DNA of 6,101 nt from a bacterium (GTDB taxonomy: Bacteria; UBA9089; UBA9088). A program made the translations under genes and the position numbers. The DNA is taken from the NCBI GenBank assembly GCA_003498085.1, contig DNCM01000125.1:1-6101 (forward strand), read 5' to 3'. This document shows, one piece after another, positions 1 to 6,101 of this stretch; the first letter of the stretch is position 1, and each line of letters opens with the position of its first letter. The notes beneath the pieces are model-generated. The model did no database searches and was not told the origin of the DNA. It saw nothing but the letters and a program-made list of their open reading frames with translations.

Positions 1-17
1 TAGCTGAATAGTTACGA

Positions 18-123
18 AAAAACACTGACTTATTTTGGTTGTGGCACTCTAAAAATAACTAAAATTTAGGGTATTTTGCTTTTATTTTGCAGTTTTGGCT
101 ACCTCAACTTATAAAGTGTTTTT
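18..123. repeat. 9-base inverted repeat, arms 18-26 and 115-123
   Basis: AAAAACACT and its reverse complement AGTGTTTTT flank 88 bases of AT-rich DNA. In 32% G+C sequence such a pair can arise by chance, so a biological role is doubtful. Confidence 0.15.
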
Positions 124-235
124 CTGTCTCAAGATAGTTTGGGTCTGCGTTATATTGTTATTTACTACTTTGGGACACCACTAAATATATTAGTCTACAA
201 AATAAGAGGCTTTAGGAACTGTTTCTCCTTGAAAA

Positions 236-307
236 TCAACGGTTTATGATTATGAAGGGATTCAAAAAATGGCGAAGTTGGGATAAATCAAGTTTTGGTT
301 TTGGCAT
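236..307 (-). pseudogene. Short ORF (23 codons) with a strong ribosome site; possible truncated gene or leader peptide
   Basis: The ORF starts at ATG 305-307 and reads M-P-K-P-K-L-D-L-S-Q-L-R-H-F-L-N-P-F-I-I-I-N-R before TGA at 236-238. I do not recognise it. Its start signal is very good. Another minus-strand frame is open from 287 to a TAG at 195-197 and reads N-H-K-P-L-I-F-K-E-K-Q-F-L-K-P-L-I-L at its end. Joining the two frames would give about 39 residues of protein-like sequence. This fits a frameshifted or truncated gene start, perhaps from a mobile element. Equally it could be a leader peptide or chance. It lies 141 bases past the ATPase stop, in the operon direction. Confidence 0.25.
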
Positions 308-311
308 GATC

Positions 312-319
312 TCACCTCC
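312..319 (-). promoter_or_regulatory. Shine-Dalgarno-like GGAGGTGA before a 23-codon ORF
   Basis: The minus-strand GGAGGTGA is an eight-base match to the usual anti-Shine-Dalgarno, with its GGAGGT core six bases before an ATG at 305-307. It lies downstream of the ATPase in the same orientation. The quality suggests it once served, or still serves, a real start codon. Confidence 0.4.
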
Positions 320-363
320 ATAAAAGTGGACTGGGGCATTTCAGATAATGTCTCCAGAATATA

Positions 364-388
364 CGACATTGCCGAAGGTAATGTTTCG
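364..388. other. Imperfect stem-loop downstream of the ATPase gene
   Basis: The plus strand shows CGA-CATT (364-370) and CC (372-373) pairing with GG (377-378), AATG (380-383) and TCG (386-388). There is a GAA triloop, one internal mismatch and a two-base bulge. It begins about 60 bases past the ATPase stop. There is no run of T after it on the minus strand, so it does not qualify as a standard rho-independent terminator. It could be an mRNA 3' structure or chance. Confidence 0.25.
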
Positions 389-448
389 AAGTGTGAGAAG
401 GCAGGGTCGAAGCATATATGTTGTGATATACACCCTATATGACCAAGT

Positions 449-3025
449 TTATTCCTCTTTCCAATGTTCTATCTTCCCTATCTGTTGAAGGGTTTCTTTT
501 ACCTTTGTATCCAGTGTGGTTCTATCAAACTCTCCTTCAGTTTCTGCCTTTATCTCAATGGTAATCTCCGGCTCTGAACCTTTCTCCTTTAATGGTTGAA
601 TTACACCTTTTATTATTTCTGATAATTTGTCCCATGGGATTTTAGCCCTTAGCGTTAATCGCTTTACCACCTTAGGTCCTGGTAATGGTTCATGTTGATA
701 GGCTACAGACGGCTTTTCTACTTCTACCTCTACTTCTTTTTCTTTTAGTTCTTTTGCTATTTCGCCGCGCAAAATAACAGAATCTAGCGTTGGGGAGACA
801 TCCTGCTTATAGTAAACCTCTGACCACTCCCTAACCCCAATAAATCCATTTCTTACACCATCTCTTACTGCCTCAAATAAAACATTTTCATTTTCTAAAA
901 CAGGCATCCCTGGAGTCTTAAGAGAAAGTTCGTAGGTGTCGCGCAATCCCTTTTCATTCTCATCCTTGGCAAATGCTCTATCAATGATATATTGAGGAGT
1001 GATACGGAGGAGGATTTTTTCCTGGTCTTTAAGATACTGTTTTATCCTTTCTGAAATAATACTCATTCCAACAGTAGGGACGCCCAAATCTTTCCAAGCT
1101 AAGCCTTCCTTCTCTGACAGTGCCAAATGGCGATAGACATTGAGAATCCTAAATGGTATTTCCTTCTTCGCATCTCTTAACTTATTCTCCAGTTCGTCTT
1201 GACTTTCTTTAGTAAGTGTCTCAAACAACTCTTTGTCGCTTGTAATCTCTGCGAGTGCCAAGAAACGCTTTAAGGCTCTTGAAAGAATAGGATATTGAGC
1301 ACCCTCCATAGCAAGAATAAATAGCGTATTCTTATACACCCTAAAGCCTATACCCGCCTTCTCAAAAAGCTCAGATGCAAGTTTCTTTCCTTCTTCGGAC
1401 TCGCAGGAAAACTCAGGAGCAAGAATAGCAAGTTTAAGGTTTTTGTTATCTGGAATATCTGATGCACTTTCTGGCCAGAGATAAACCTCTAATGCCTTAC
1501 CTGCATTTTTTTGGATGCTTTCTTTAAGTTCTTCTTGAATTCTTTCACTAGGAATAGTCTCTTCTCTATCCATGATTACACGGTTCAGATTGGGTTGATT
1601 GCGGAAGGCGTACTGCTTCTTCTCAGAGTGAAAATACCAGAGTTCTTCCTCCAACTTGCTAATTGCATCACCTACGATTGTGTGAGGAATGCCCTCTCTT
1701 AAAAGAGCAATGCGAACTCTTGGCAAATTTGTTTCTTTTTTTGCTGCTCCGCTGAATGAGTAAAGGAAGATGCTTGTGGCTATGCCGGAGGCGATTTTGT
1801 ACTTTTCATATTCACTGCCCATCTCTCTATCTATCCTGGGAGCATTGGCATTTTTGCCAGCGATGTCTGCAGCGATAACACTATCGTATTCATTTCCTAT
1901 ATGTTTGATGAATTCTCTTCTTATTGTCTGATTCTCAAGATTTATAATTGAGGATTGAATAAGCGGTGAGACAACCTGGCGTTTGTATAAATCCGCAATC
2001 ACCTCTGCCAAAAGTCTGAGAACCCCCCTTGTTCTTTGAAAAGTTGGATAAGAGCCCCAGCGCTCATAGAGAATATCAATAAGTTCAGGATGGAACGGAT
2101 AGGCATGTTCTATTCGCTCACGATACTCAATCTCCTTTACCTCAGAGGGCACATCTGTACCAAGTCTTTGATAGAGGTCAAAATAGCTCTGGGCTACCTC
2201 TTTTCTTGTCTTCTCGTCTCCAAAATCATCAAATAATCTCTTACGGATGACTTCGTAAATCTCCACCCCCTCTACGGGTGTATAAACAGTTTCGACTCGG
2301 CCATATATTCTTTGAAGCTCACCTAACGCTTGCTCGCCTTCTTCACCGTAAGGTGCACTTGAAGGGAGTGTAGAGACAAGACAGCAGTTATCTTTTGACC
2401 TAACTGTTTCGGTTAATTCTTGTGTGAATGCAGAAATCTGCTCTTTAAAATCCTTTGCTTTGACAGCATACTCTACAATTTCATCCATTAAGATAAGCAC
2501 AGGGGCATCACCCAGTATTTCATTTAAAATCTCCTTTCCAGGACTGCGCCGTTTCTCATCATGCTCCTCTACTCTTTTGTAAACTCCGAGTTGATGTGCA
2601 ATTTCTCCCCATGGTGTCTTTCCTCCTAGTGGGTCTAGTTGTGTTCCAACAAAGACTACAACTTTTGCATTTTTTGGCTCCGGAAGTTTAGAGATAACTT
2701 CAAGGTGTTTCACCTTCTCTCTGTTTTCTACAGCGTGATATAACATAAGAAGAGCATGAGTTTTACCTCCACCGAATGGTGTTTGCAATTGAATCACTGG
2801 GTCGCCCTTTCCTCCGTTTAGACGAGATAGCACATTCTCAAGGAGATTCTTTAGCCCCTGTGTCAGATAGGTCTTCTGGAAAAAGATACTTGCATCCCTG
2901 TAGTCCAGAGGTGCCTTGCCATAGACAACATCTCCCAAATCAGCAGCAAAGATTGCCTCACTCATCTTCCCCTTTCTTATATCCTCATGGGGTATTGTTT
3001 TCTGCCACCAGTTAGGTAATGCCAT
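449..3025 (-). CDS. DUF499 AAA+ family ATPase (COG1483; BrxC/PglY-related)
   Basis: This is an 858-residue cytoplasmic P-loop ATPase. The N-terminal lead-in (about 8-60) shows family-typical segments: IPHEDIRKGK, DYRD, and a FFQKTYLTQGL stretch at about 48-58. Walker A is TPFGGGKTH (82-90) and Walker B is LILMDEIVEYA (177-187, acidic D181/E182). A sensor-1-like VSTLPSS follows at 217-223. YPFHPELIDILYERW (309-323) and RTRGVLRLLAEV (331-342) look like the lid/sensor-2 region, with arginines suited to nucleotide contact. The middle (about 490-700) is a long, mostly helical region. A charged linker (761-773, repeated Glu-Val) leads to a small alpha/beta C-terminal domain (about 785-850). No signal peptide or membrane segment is seen. 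Related DUF499 proteins are the large ATPases of BREX-like and helicase-methylase-ATPase defence systems, so a motor or sensor acting on DNA with the methylase and helicase is inferred. The start is fixed by the strong ribosome site. It is the last gene of the visible operon. Confidence 0.93.
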   Translation of the reverse strand: MALPNWWQKTIPHEDIRKGKMSEAIFAADLGDVVYGKAPLDYRDASIFFQKTYLTQGLKNLLENVLSRLNGGKGDPVIQLQTPFGGGKTHALLMLYHAVENREKVKHLEVISKLPEPKNAKVVVFVGTQLDPLGGKTPWGEIAHQLGVYKRVEEHDEKRRSPGKEILNEILGDAPVLILMDEIVEYAVKAKDFKEQISAFTQELTETVRSKDNCCLVSTLPSSAPYGEEGEQALGELQRIYGRVETVYTPVEGVEIYEVIRKRLFDDFGDEKTRKEVAQSYFDLYQRLGTDVPSEVKEIEYRERIEHAYPFHPELIDILYERWGSYPTFQRTRGVLRLLAEVIADLYKRQVVSPLIQSSIINLENQTIRREFIKHIGNEYDSVIAADIAGKNANAPRIDREMGSEYEKYKIASGIATSIFLYSFSGAAKKETNLPRVRIALLREGIPHTIVGDAISKLEEELWYFHSEKKQYAFRNQPNLNRVIMDREETIPSERIQEELKESIQKNAGKALEVYLWPESASDIPDNKNLKLAILAPEFSCESEEGKKLASELFEKAGIGFRVYKNTLFILAMEGAQYPILSRALKRFLALAEITSDKELFETLTKESQDELENKLRDAKKEIPFRILNVYRHLALSEKEGLAWKDLGVPTVGMSIISERIKQYLKDQEKILLRITPQYIIDRAFAKDENEKGLRDTYELSLKTPGMPVLENENVLFEAVRDGVRNGFIGVREWSEVYYKQDVSPTLDSVILRGEIAKELKEKEVEVEVEKPSVAYQHEPLPGPKVVKRLTLRAKIPWDKLSEIIKGVIQPLKEKGSEPEITIEIKAETEGEFDRTTLDTKVKETLQQIGKIEHWKEE

Positions 3026-3028
3026 TTT

Positions 3029-5740
3029 TTATCCCTCCTTAAAAAGTAGTGTTTGTTGATATTTTGTTTCTACTTTACTGTAGCTCTCTTTCCCATACAA
3101 AAAGCCCTGGAGCATCTGTTTTTCCTTATCTCCTTCTGGCAGAACCTCTGATATTGCTTGGTTTACCTGCCAGAAAGCATTGTTGTTTGTATTCCCTGTC
3201 TCCTCCAGAAGTTCAGATATTGCCTTTCTGTTGTTATGCTTCCAGTATAGAAGACACGCCTGAAGTACATCTATCATACTTTTAAACTTTCCTTTCTCCA
3301 GAAAGCTTCTACCCCTTTCTTCGGCATCTGATACAGAGATGAACTCCTTATCCTTTTTGATAAATCCACTACCCCACTGCTCTGTGACTTCTACTCCAAC
3401 AGCTTGTGCTAACTTTCTGGCATCGTCAAAATGCACCTTTGCAGAGTTATAAGTCCATCTCCAGAGAAGATAAAATCTTGTCTCCTCGTCTATGCCTCCT
3501 AACTGTGGGCTTTTGAGAATCTTTGTAAGGGCATATTCGCTTACACTTTTACGAACAAACTCAAGCAGTTCCTTTGCAGAGACCTTCTCGCCTGAAAGCT
3601 TCTCCACACTCTCATATTTTCCAAAAATCTCCATAGCAGGTCCGATAGCAGAGATGAAGAAATCACTTCCTCCTATGCCCTCGTTCCAGAACTGGTCGAG
3701 TTTTTCTTTTATCCTTGCTTCAATCTGTGGTTTGATCTCATTGAAGTAGGCTGTACTTTTCTCGGTGCGCTTACGGCAGACCATGTAGATGGAGGAGGCA
3801 AGGGCTGCGGATTCGCTTGCACGGAGGCGTGCTTTCATCTCGGTATGCACAGGCCATGATGCTGTAAGGTACAAGCCGGAATTTAAGAGTGCGTTTATAA
3901 TAGTCTCCCATGCCTCTGTGGATTTATGTGCAAAGACAATACAGGCAACACCTTCTGGCTTCAAGACACGATATATCTCACAAAAGGCTTTGGTAATCCT
4001 ATCCTCAAAAGACCTTTTCCCACCTTCAAAGCCTTCTTCTCCATGGGAGTAGGCTACGATTTCTTCTGTCTTTGGTGTCAAGGGTGTAGCAAATAGTTCG
4101 GGATACAAATCTCCAATTGTTCTTTTAAGCCAGACATAGAAGAAGTCAGAAAGATAAGAGTAAGGCACATTGTCATAATACGGTGGGTCTGTGATGACTG
4201 CATCAAAGAAGTTGTCGGGATAAGGAAGAGAGGTGGCAGAAGATTGGTCGATGGCAGCCGGAGTATTCAAATTGGAACAGTGATCAATTATTCGGATTAC
4301 CCAATCCTGCATATTAAACCAGCCCACGTCGGTAAAAGGATTGACCTCAACATAATCCCATACCATTCCCAGTGCTTGTCTCCCAAAGACATGTTCAACT
4401 TTTTCACCGACAACATTGTAAACAACAAGGTTCGAATTTTTATCCGCAAGTCTATCAAAAATGATTGCCAAATAACTCACCACTGCCTTTGCATATTCTT
4501 TATCCATTCCCTCAGTCAACATCTTCTTATAAGCCTGCCTCGCCTTCTCCACAAAAGTAATCAGCGCCAACTTTTGGCGGTGGTTGAATAGGTCGCCCCA
4601 CGTATTCATACCATAAACCCAAACATTGATAACACCGAAAGTTACAGGAACTCGTTTTAATGGTTCATCCGGCACAGGGTCAAATCCCAATTCACCAAAC
4701 AATACCTGCCTTTTTTCTTCCAGATACTTTTTTGCTTCATTAAAAATCTCCAAATCTTTTTCTGTAGCAAGCCTGTATGTCTTTCCCTGTTGTTTTGGAT
4801 GATGCAATACAACTGCAACCATCCTTTCTCCTGCCTTTTTTTCTTGAAACTGTCTTCTCACCTCTTTGTCGCTCAATCCAGAGTTACAGCACGGACAAAC
4901 AACCTTTGCCCTTGAAACTGTACCTATCTTAGGGTCAAAGTCTCTTTGTTCGCCTTCTCTGATTTCAAATTCAATTCTGTTACCTTGTGGAATCAGCTTA
5001 TAGGCAACCTCTCTCTTTTCCTTCTTTGCAAGCCATGTTTGCCTTACAAGAGGAATTTCAGCCCCACAGGCAGGGTTATGGCATTTCACAGTCCTTGCCC
5101 AAATATAGCCAACAGGTATAGCACCATCTTTTTCATGAGGATAAAATCTGCCAATTTCTTCTTTTGCCTTTTCTAAAACCCAGTCACCCCACCTTTTCAC
5201 ATCTTCAAGTAGTGGATTGATTTCTTTTTCAATATCATCAAGACTCATCTGCCCTTTTTTAGATGACTTGGAAGAGGTCTGTTTTACCAATTTTCCATAC
5301 TTTTGCGGATACTCAAGGGTTGCCTTTTCTATAAGCACAGCCACAGGATTAAGGTCGCTTGCATATGTCTTGCATCCCAATCGCAAAGCCTCAAGAGGAA
5401 TTGCACCTCCACCCGCAAATGGATCAAGGACTTTTGGTGGCTTACCATTGTTTGCCTGCAATATCTCCTCTCTTGCCCTTTCAATGAGGTTTTTGTTTAA
5501 TGAGTTTTCCCACTTTGAAAGATTATGAATGAACTGCGCCCGCTTCAGCCTCTCCTCTTCGTCCTTTGGTTCAGGTGTAAGCAGTGCATAGATAGAAACC
5601 CTTGAAGATGCAAGAGGTCTTCTTGCCCACCAGATGTGCAATGTTGATATATGGCCATGCCGGATATTCTTTTCACGAGCTGATTCCGCACTTACTTCTT
5701 TTATGGGGAAGTCAAATTCAATGAAGGATTTATTTGTCAT
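3029..5740 (-). CDS. DUF1156 adenine-specific DNA methyltransferase with zinc-ribbon insert (COG1743 / PglXI-like)
   Basis: This is a 903-residue cytoplasmic protein predicted to transfer a methyl group from S-adenosylmethionine to the N6 of adenine in DNA. The N-terminus is a DUF1156 region (about residues 8-75) with the family core AREKNIRHGHISTLHIWWAR. The SAM-binding motif I is DPFAGGG (106-112). The catalytic motif IV is DPPYYDNV (518-525), the DPPY type expected for an N6-adenine enzyme. About 400 residues separate them and contain two cysteine knuckles, C220-x4-C225 and C282/C284/C285, that look like a split zinc ribbon. Later conserved-looking stretches are the segment near 604-634, SESAALASS (642-650) and the C-terminal FYLLWRWTY region (756-764). 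Length and layout look complete, with no frameshift. The start is set by the ATGA overlap and the ribosome site. The neighbours, a helicase and a DUF499 ATPase, indicate a self-marking role in a defence complex. Target sequence and activity cannot be read from the sequence. Confidence 0.93.
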   Translation of the reverse strand: MTNKSFIEFDFPIKEVSAESAREKNIRHGHISTLHIWWARRPLASSRVSIYALLTPEPKDEEERLKRAQFIHNLSKWENSLNKNLIERAREEILQANNGKPPKVLDPFAGGGAIPLEALRLGCKTYASDLNPVAVLIEKATLEYPQKYGKLVKQTSSKSSKKGQMSLDDIEKEINPLLEDVKRWGDWVLEKAKEEIGRFYPHEKDGAIPVGYIWARTVKCHNPACGAEIPLVRQTWLAKKEKREVAYKLIPQGNRIEFEIREGEQRDFDPKIGTVSRAKVVCPCCNSGLSDKEVRRQFQEKKAGERMVAVVLHHPKQQGKTYRLATEKDLEIFNEAKKYLEEKRQVLFGELGFDPVPDEPLKRVPVTFGVINVWVYGMNTWGDLFNHRQKLALITFVEKARQAYKKMLTEGMDKEYAKAVVSYLAIIFDRLADKNSNLVVYNVVGEKVEHVFGRQALGMVWDYVEVNPFTDVGWFNMQDWVIRIIDHCSNLNTPAAIDQSSATSLPYPDNFFDAVITDPPYYDNVPYSYLSDFFYVWLKRTIGDLYPELFATPLTPKTEEIVAYSHGEEGFEGGKRSFEDRITKAFCEIYRVLKPEGVACIVFAHKSTEAWETIINALLNSGLYLTASWPVHTEMKARLRASESAALASSIYMVCRKRTEKSTAYFNEIKPQIEARIKEKLDQFWNEGIGGSDFFISAIGPAMEIFGKYESVEKLSGEKVSAKELLEFVRKSVSEYALTKILKSPQLGGIDEETRFYLLWRWTYNSAKVHFDDARKLAQAVGVEVTEQWGSGFIKKDKEFISVSDAEERGRSFLEKGKFKSMIDVLQACLLYWKHNNRKAISELLEETGNTNNNAFWQVNQAISEVLPEGDKEKQMLQGFLYGKESYSKVETKYQQTLLFKEG
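3033..3040 (-). promoter_or_regulatory. Strong ribosome binding site of the DUF499 ATPase gene (AAGGAGGG)
   Basis: On the minus strand AAGGAGGG ends seven bases before the ATG at 3023-3025. It overlaps the final Lys-Glu-Gly codons of the methyltransferase. The methyltransferase TAA (3029-3031) is only three bases upstream of the ATG. The match to the 16S anti-Shine-Dalgarno is better than that of the methyltransferase gene, so the ATPase may be translated more strongly. Confidence 0.85.
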
Positions 5741-6101
5741 TTTGCTACCTCTGCCTTTTCTCTCCAGTCCCTGACAACATATCGCACAATATCTACCACT
5801 TTATCTGGCTCAAGTTTGGCAGACGGATTCTGAATAATGTAAAGTTCAGGATTGCTTGCCACATTAGCAACTACATAAAGCCAATATTCTTCTCTGAGCC
5901 TCTGCGCCATAATCCACTCATTTGGTGTTAGGGCAACAGCTCCTTCTCTTGCCCTTGCTTTGACTTCTATGTAGCGGTAGCTTCCCTCTTCATCATAAGA
6001 ACGAATATCATAGCCCAAATTCAGAGAAGATACATCCTCTGGAGTTCTCTTATGGTCTCTTTCATATTCCATAACAATTTTCATTCCAATTTGCTCAATC
6101 T
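5737..6101 (-). CDS. C-terminal part of a DUF3883-domain protein, probably the defence helicase (5' end outside window)
   Basis: The reading frame is open through the right edge and ends in TGA at 5737-5739, so only about 120 C-terminal residues are visible. The first ATG in this frame (6082-6084) lies inside the domain. The codons before it read I-E-Q-I-G, which continues the family pattern, so that ATG is not a real start. Counting from it, the visible part is a DUF3883 domain: a helix with E6 (VMEYER), then GYDIRS (D26), then YIEVKA (E40, K42), then the LTPNEW segment near residues 52-57 and the strand WLYVVANV near 68-75. The D...ExK arrangement is that of a PD-(D/E)XK nuclease-like fold. 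In this gene neighbourhood DUF3883 is usually the tail of a large Snf2/SF2 helicase. That identity is inferred from context, since no helicase motif is inside the window. The gene overlaps the next one by four bases, showing that it is the upstream member of one operon. It could instead be a stand-alone DUF3883 protein. Confidence 0.85.
   Translation of the reverse strand, partial: IEQIGMKIVMEYERDHKRTPEDVSSLNLGYDIRSYDEEGSYRYIEVKARAREGAVALTPNEWIMAQRLREEYWLYVVANVASNPELYIIQNPSAKLEPDKVVDIVRYVVRDWREKAEVAK
5747..5752 (-). promoter_or_regulatory. Ribosome binding site of the methyltransferase gene (AGAGGT), inside the upstream gene
   Basis: On the minus strand AGAGGT lies six bases before the ATG at 5738-5740. 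It is embedded in the last codons of the DUF3883 gene, whose TGA overlaps the ATG as ATGA. This fixes the methyltransferase start and implies stop-restart translational coupling. Confidence 0.7.

Larger units (their letters stand above)
1..448. other. Non-coding flank downstream of the operon, with a composition break near 300
   Basis: No ORF of convincing length or family occurs on either strand. By hand count bases 1-300 contain 96 G+C (32%), while 301-420 contain 54 (45%), close to the neighbouring coding DNA. The segment contains the short SD-led ORF, the imperfect stem-loop, and a 9-base inverted repeat (AAAAACACT at 18-26, AGTGTTTTT at 115-123). All minus-strand frames are closed by stops in 1-130. 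No tRNA, CRISPR repeat or complete insertion sequence is visible. Confidence 0.6.

Noticed and set aside
167..177. ACTTTGGGACA (TGTCCCAAAGT on the minus strand) as a transposon terminal repeat
   Set aside because: It vaguely resembles ends of some insertion sequences, but it is short and has no inverted partner or transposase fragment beside it.
181..193. Near-palindrome CTAAATATATTAG as an operator
   Set aside because: It is pure AT-rich sequence with one mismatched pair and is not placed upstream of any supported gene.
413..440. CATATATG and neighbouring AT repeats as a terminator or regulator site
   Set aside because: There is no stable G+C stem and no T run, and the arms are explained by alternating AT.
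1..448. CRISPR array, tRNA or small RNA gene in the flank
   Set aside because: No regularly spaced repeats, cloverleaf pattern or paired promoter and terminator could be found.
1511..5931. About a dozen plus-strand ORFs of 63-115 codons opposite the two large genes and across the methyltransferase start
   Set aside because: They lie antisense to well-supported conserved proteins, mostly lack ribosome sites, and have cysteine-, serine- and leucine-rich compositions typical of antisense shadows.
6082..6084. ATG at 6084 as a true start giving a 115-residue protein
   Set aside because: The frame continues upstream to the window edge with I-E-Q-I-G, which fits the DUF3883 family. The ATG falls inside the domain, so it is an internal methionine.

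Overview
The window holds most of a compact three-gene, minus-strand operon that looks like a prokaryotic anti-phage defence locus of the helicase-methylase-ATPase type. Coding runs from the right edge leftwards. First comes the C-terminal end of a protein with a DUF3883 domain, very probably the tail of a large Snf2/superfamily 2 helicase that is cut by the window edge. Next is a complete 903-residue DUF1156/COG1743-type adenine-specific DNA methyltransferase. Last is a complete 858-residue DUF499/COG1483-type AAA+ ATPase. The first two genes overlap by four bases (ATGA). The second and third are separated by three bases, with a strong Shine-Dalgarno sequence inside the end of the upstream gene. 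They are almost certainly co-transcribed and translationally coupled.

The same families in this order are, from memory, what defence-system catalogues call Hma (Helicase, Methylase, ATPase). The families also recur in BREX type 3-like loci (PglXI-type methylase, BrxC/PglY ATPase, helicase) and are conceptually close to DISARM. By analogy the methylase would mark self DNA, while the ATPase and helicase sense or process unmodified incoming DNA. The DUF3883 tail carries a D...ExK pattern of the PD-(D/E)XK nuclease fold and is the only nuclease-like element visible here. No PglZ, BrxL, PLD nuclease or embedded accessory gene is present in this stretch, but the locus may continue beyond the right edge.

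Positions 1-448, downstream of the operon, hold no convincing gene. Bases 301-420 are about 45% G+C, whereas bases 1-300 are about 32% (hand counts). Near the break lies a 23-codon minus-strand ORF with an excellent Shine-Dalgarno that stops early, with continuing sense in another frame. This looks like a gene remnant or an insertion junction rather than a functional gene. No clear rho-independent terminator was found.

The organism cannot be named. The canonical AAGGAGGG and GGAGGTGA ribosome sites, moderate to low G+C, and Lys/Glu-rich proteins fit an AT-leaning bacterium, or an archaeon with leadered mRNAs, possibly anaerobic or moderately thermophilic. Such trios move horizontally, so gene content is a poor taxonomic guide.
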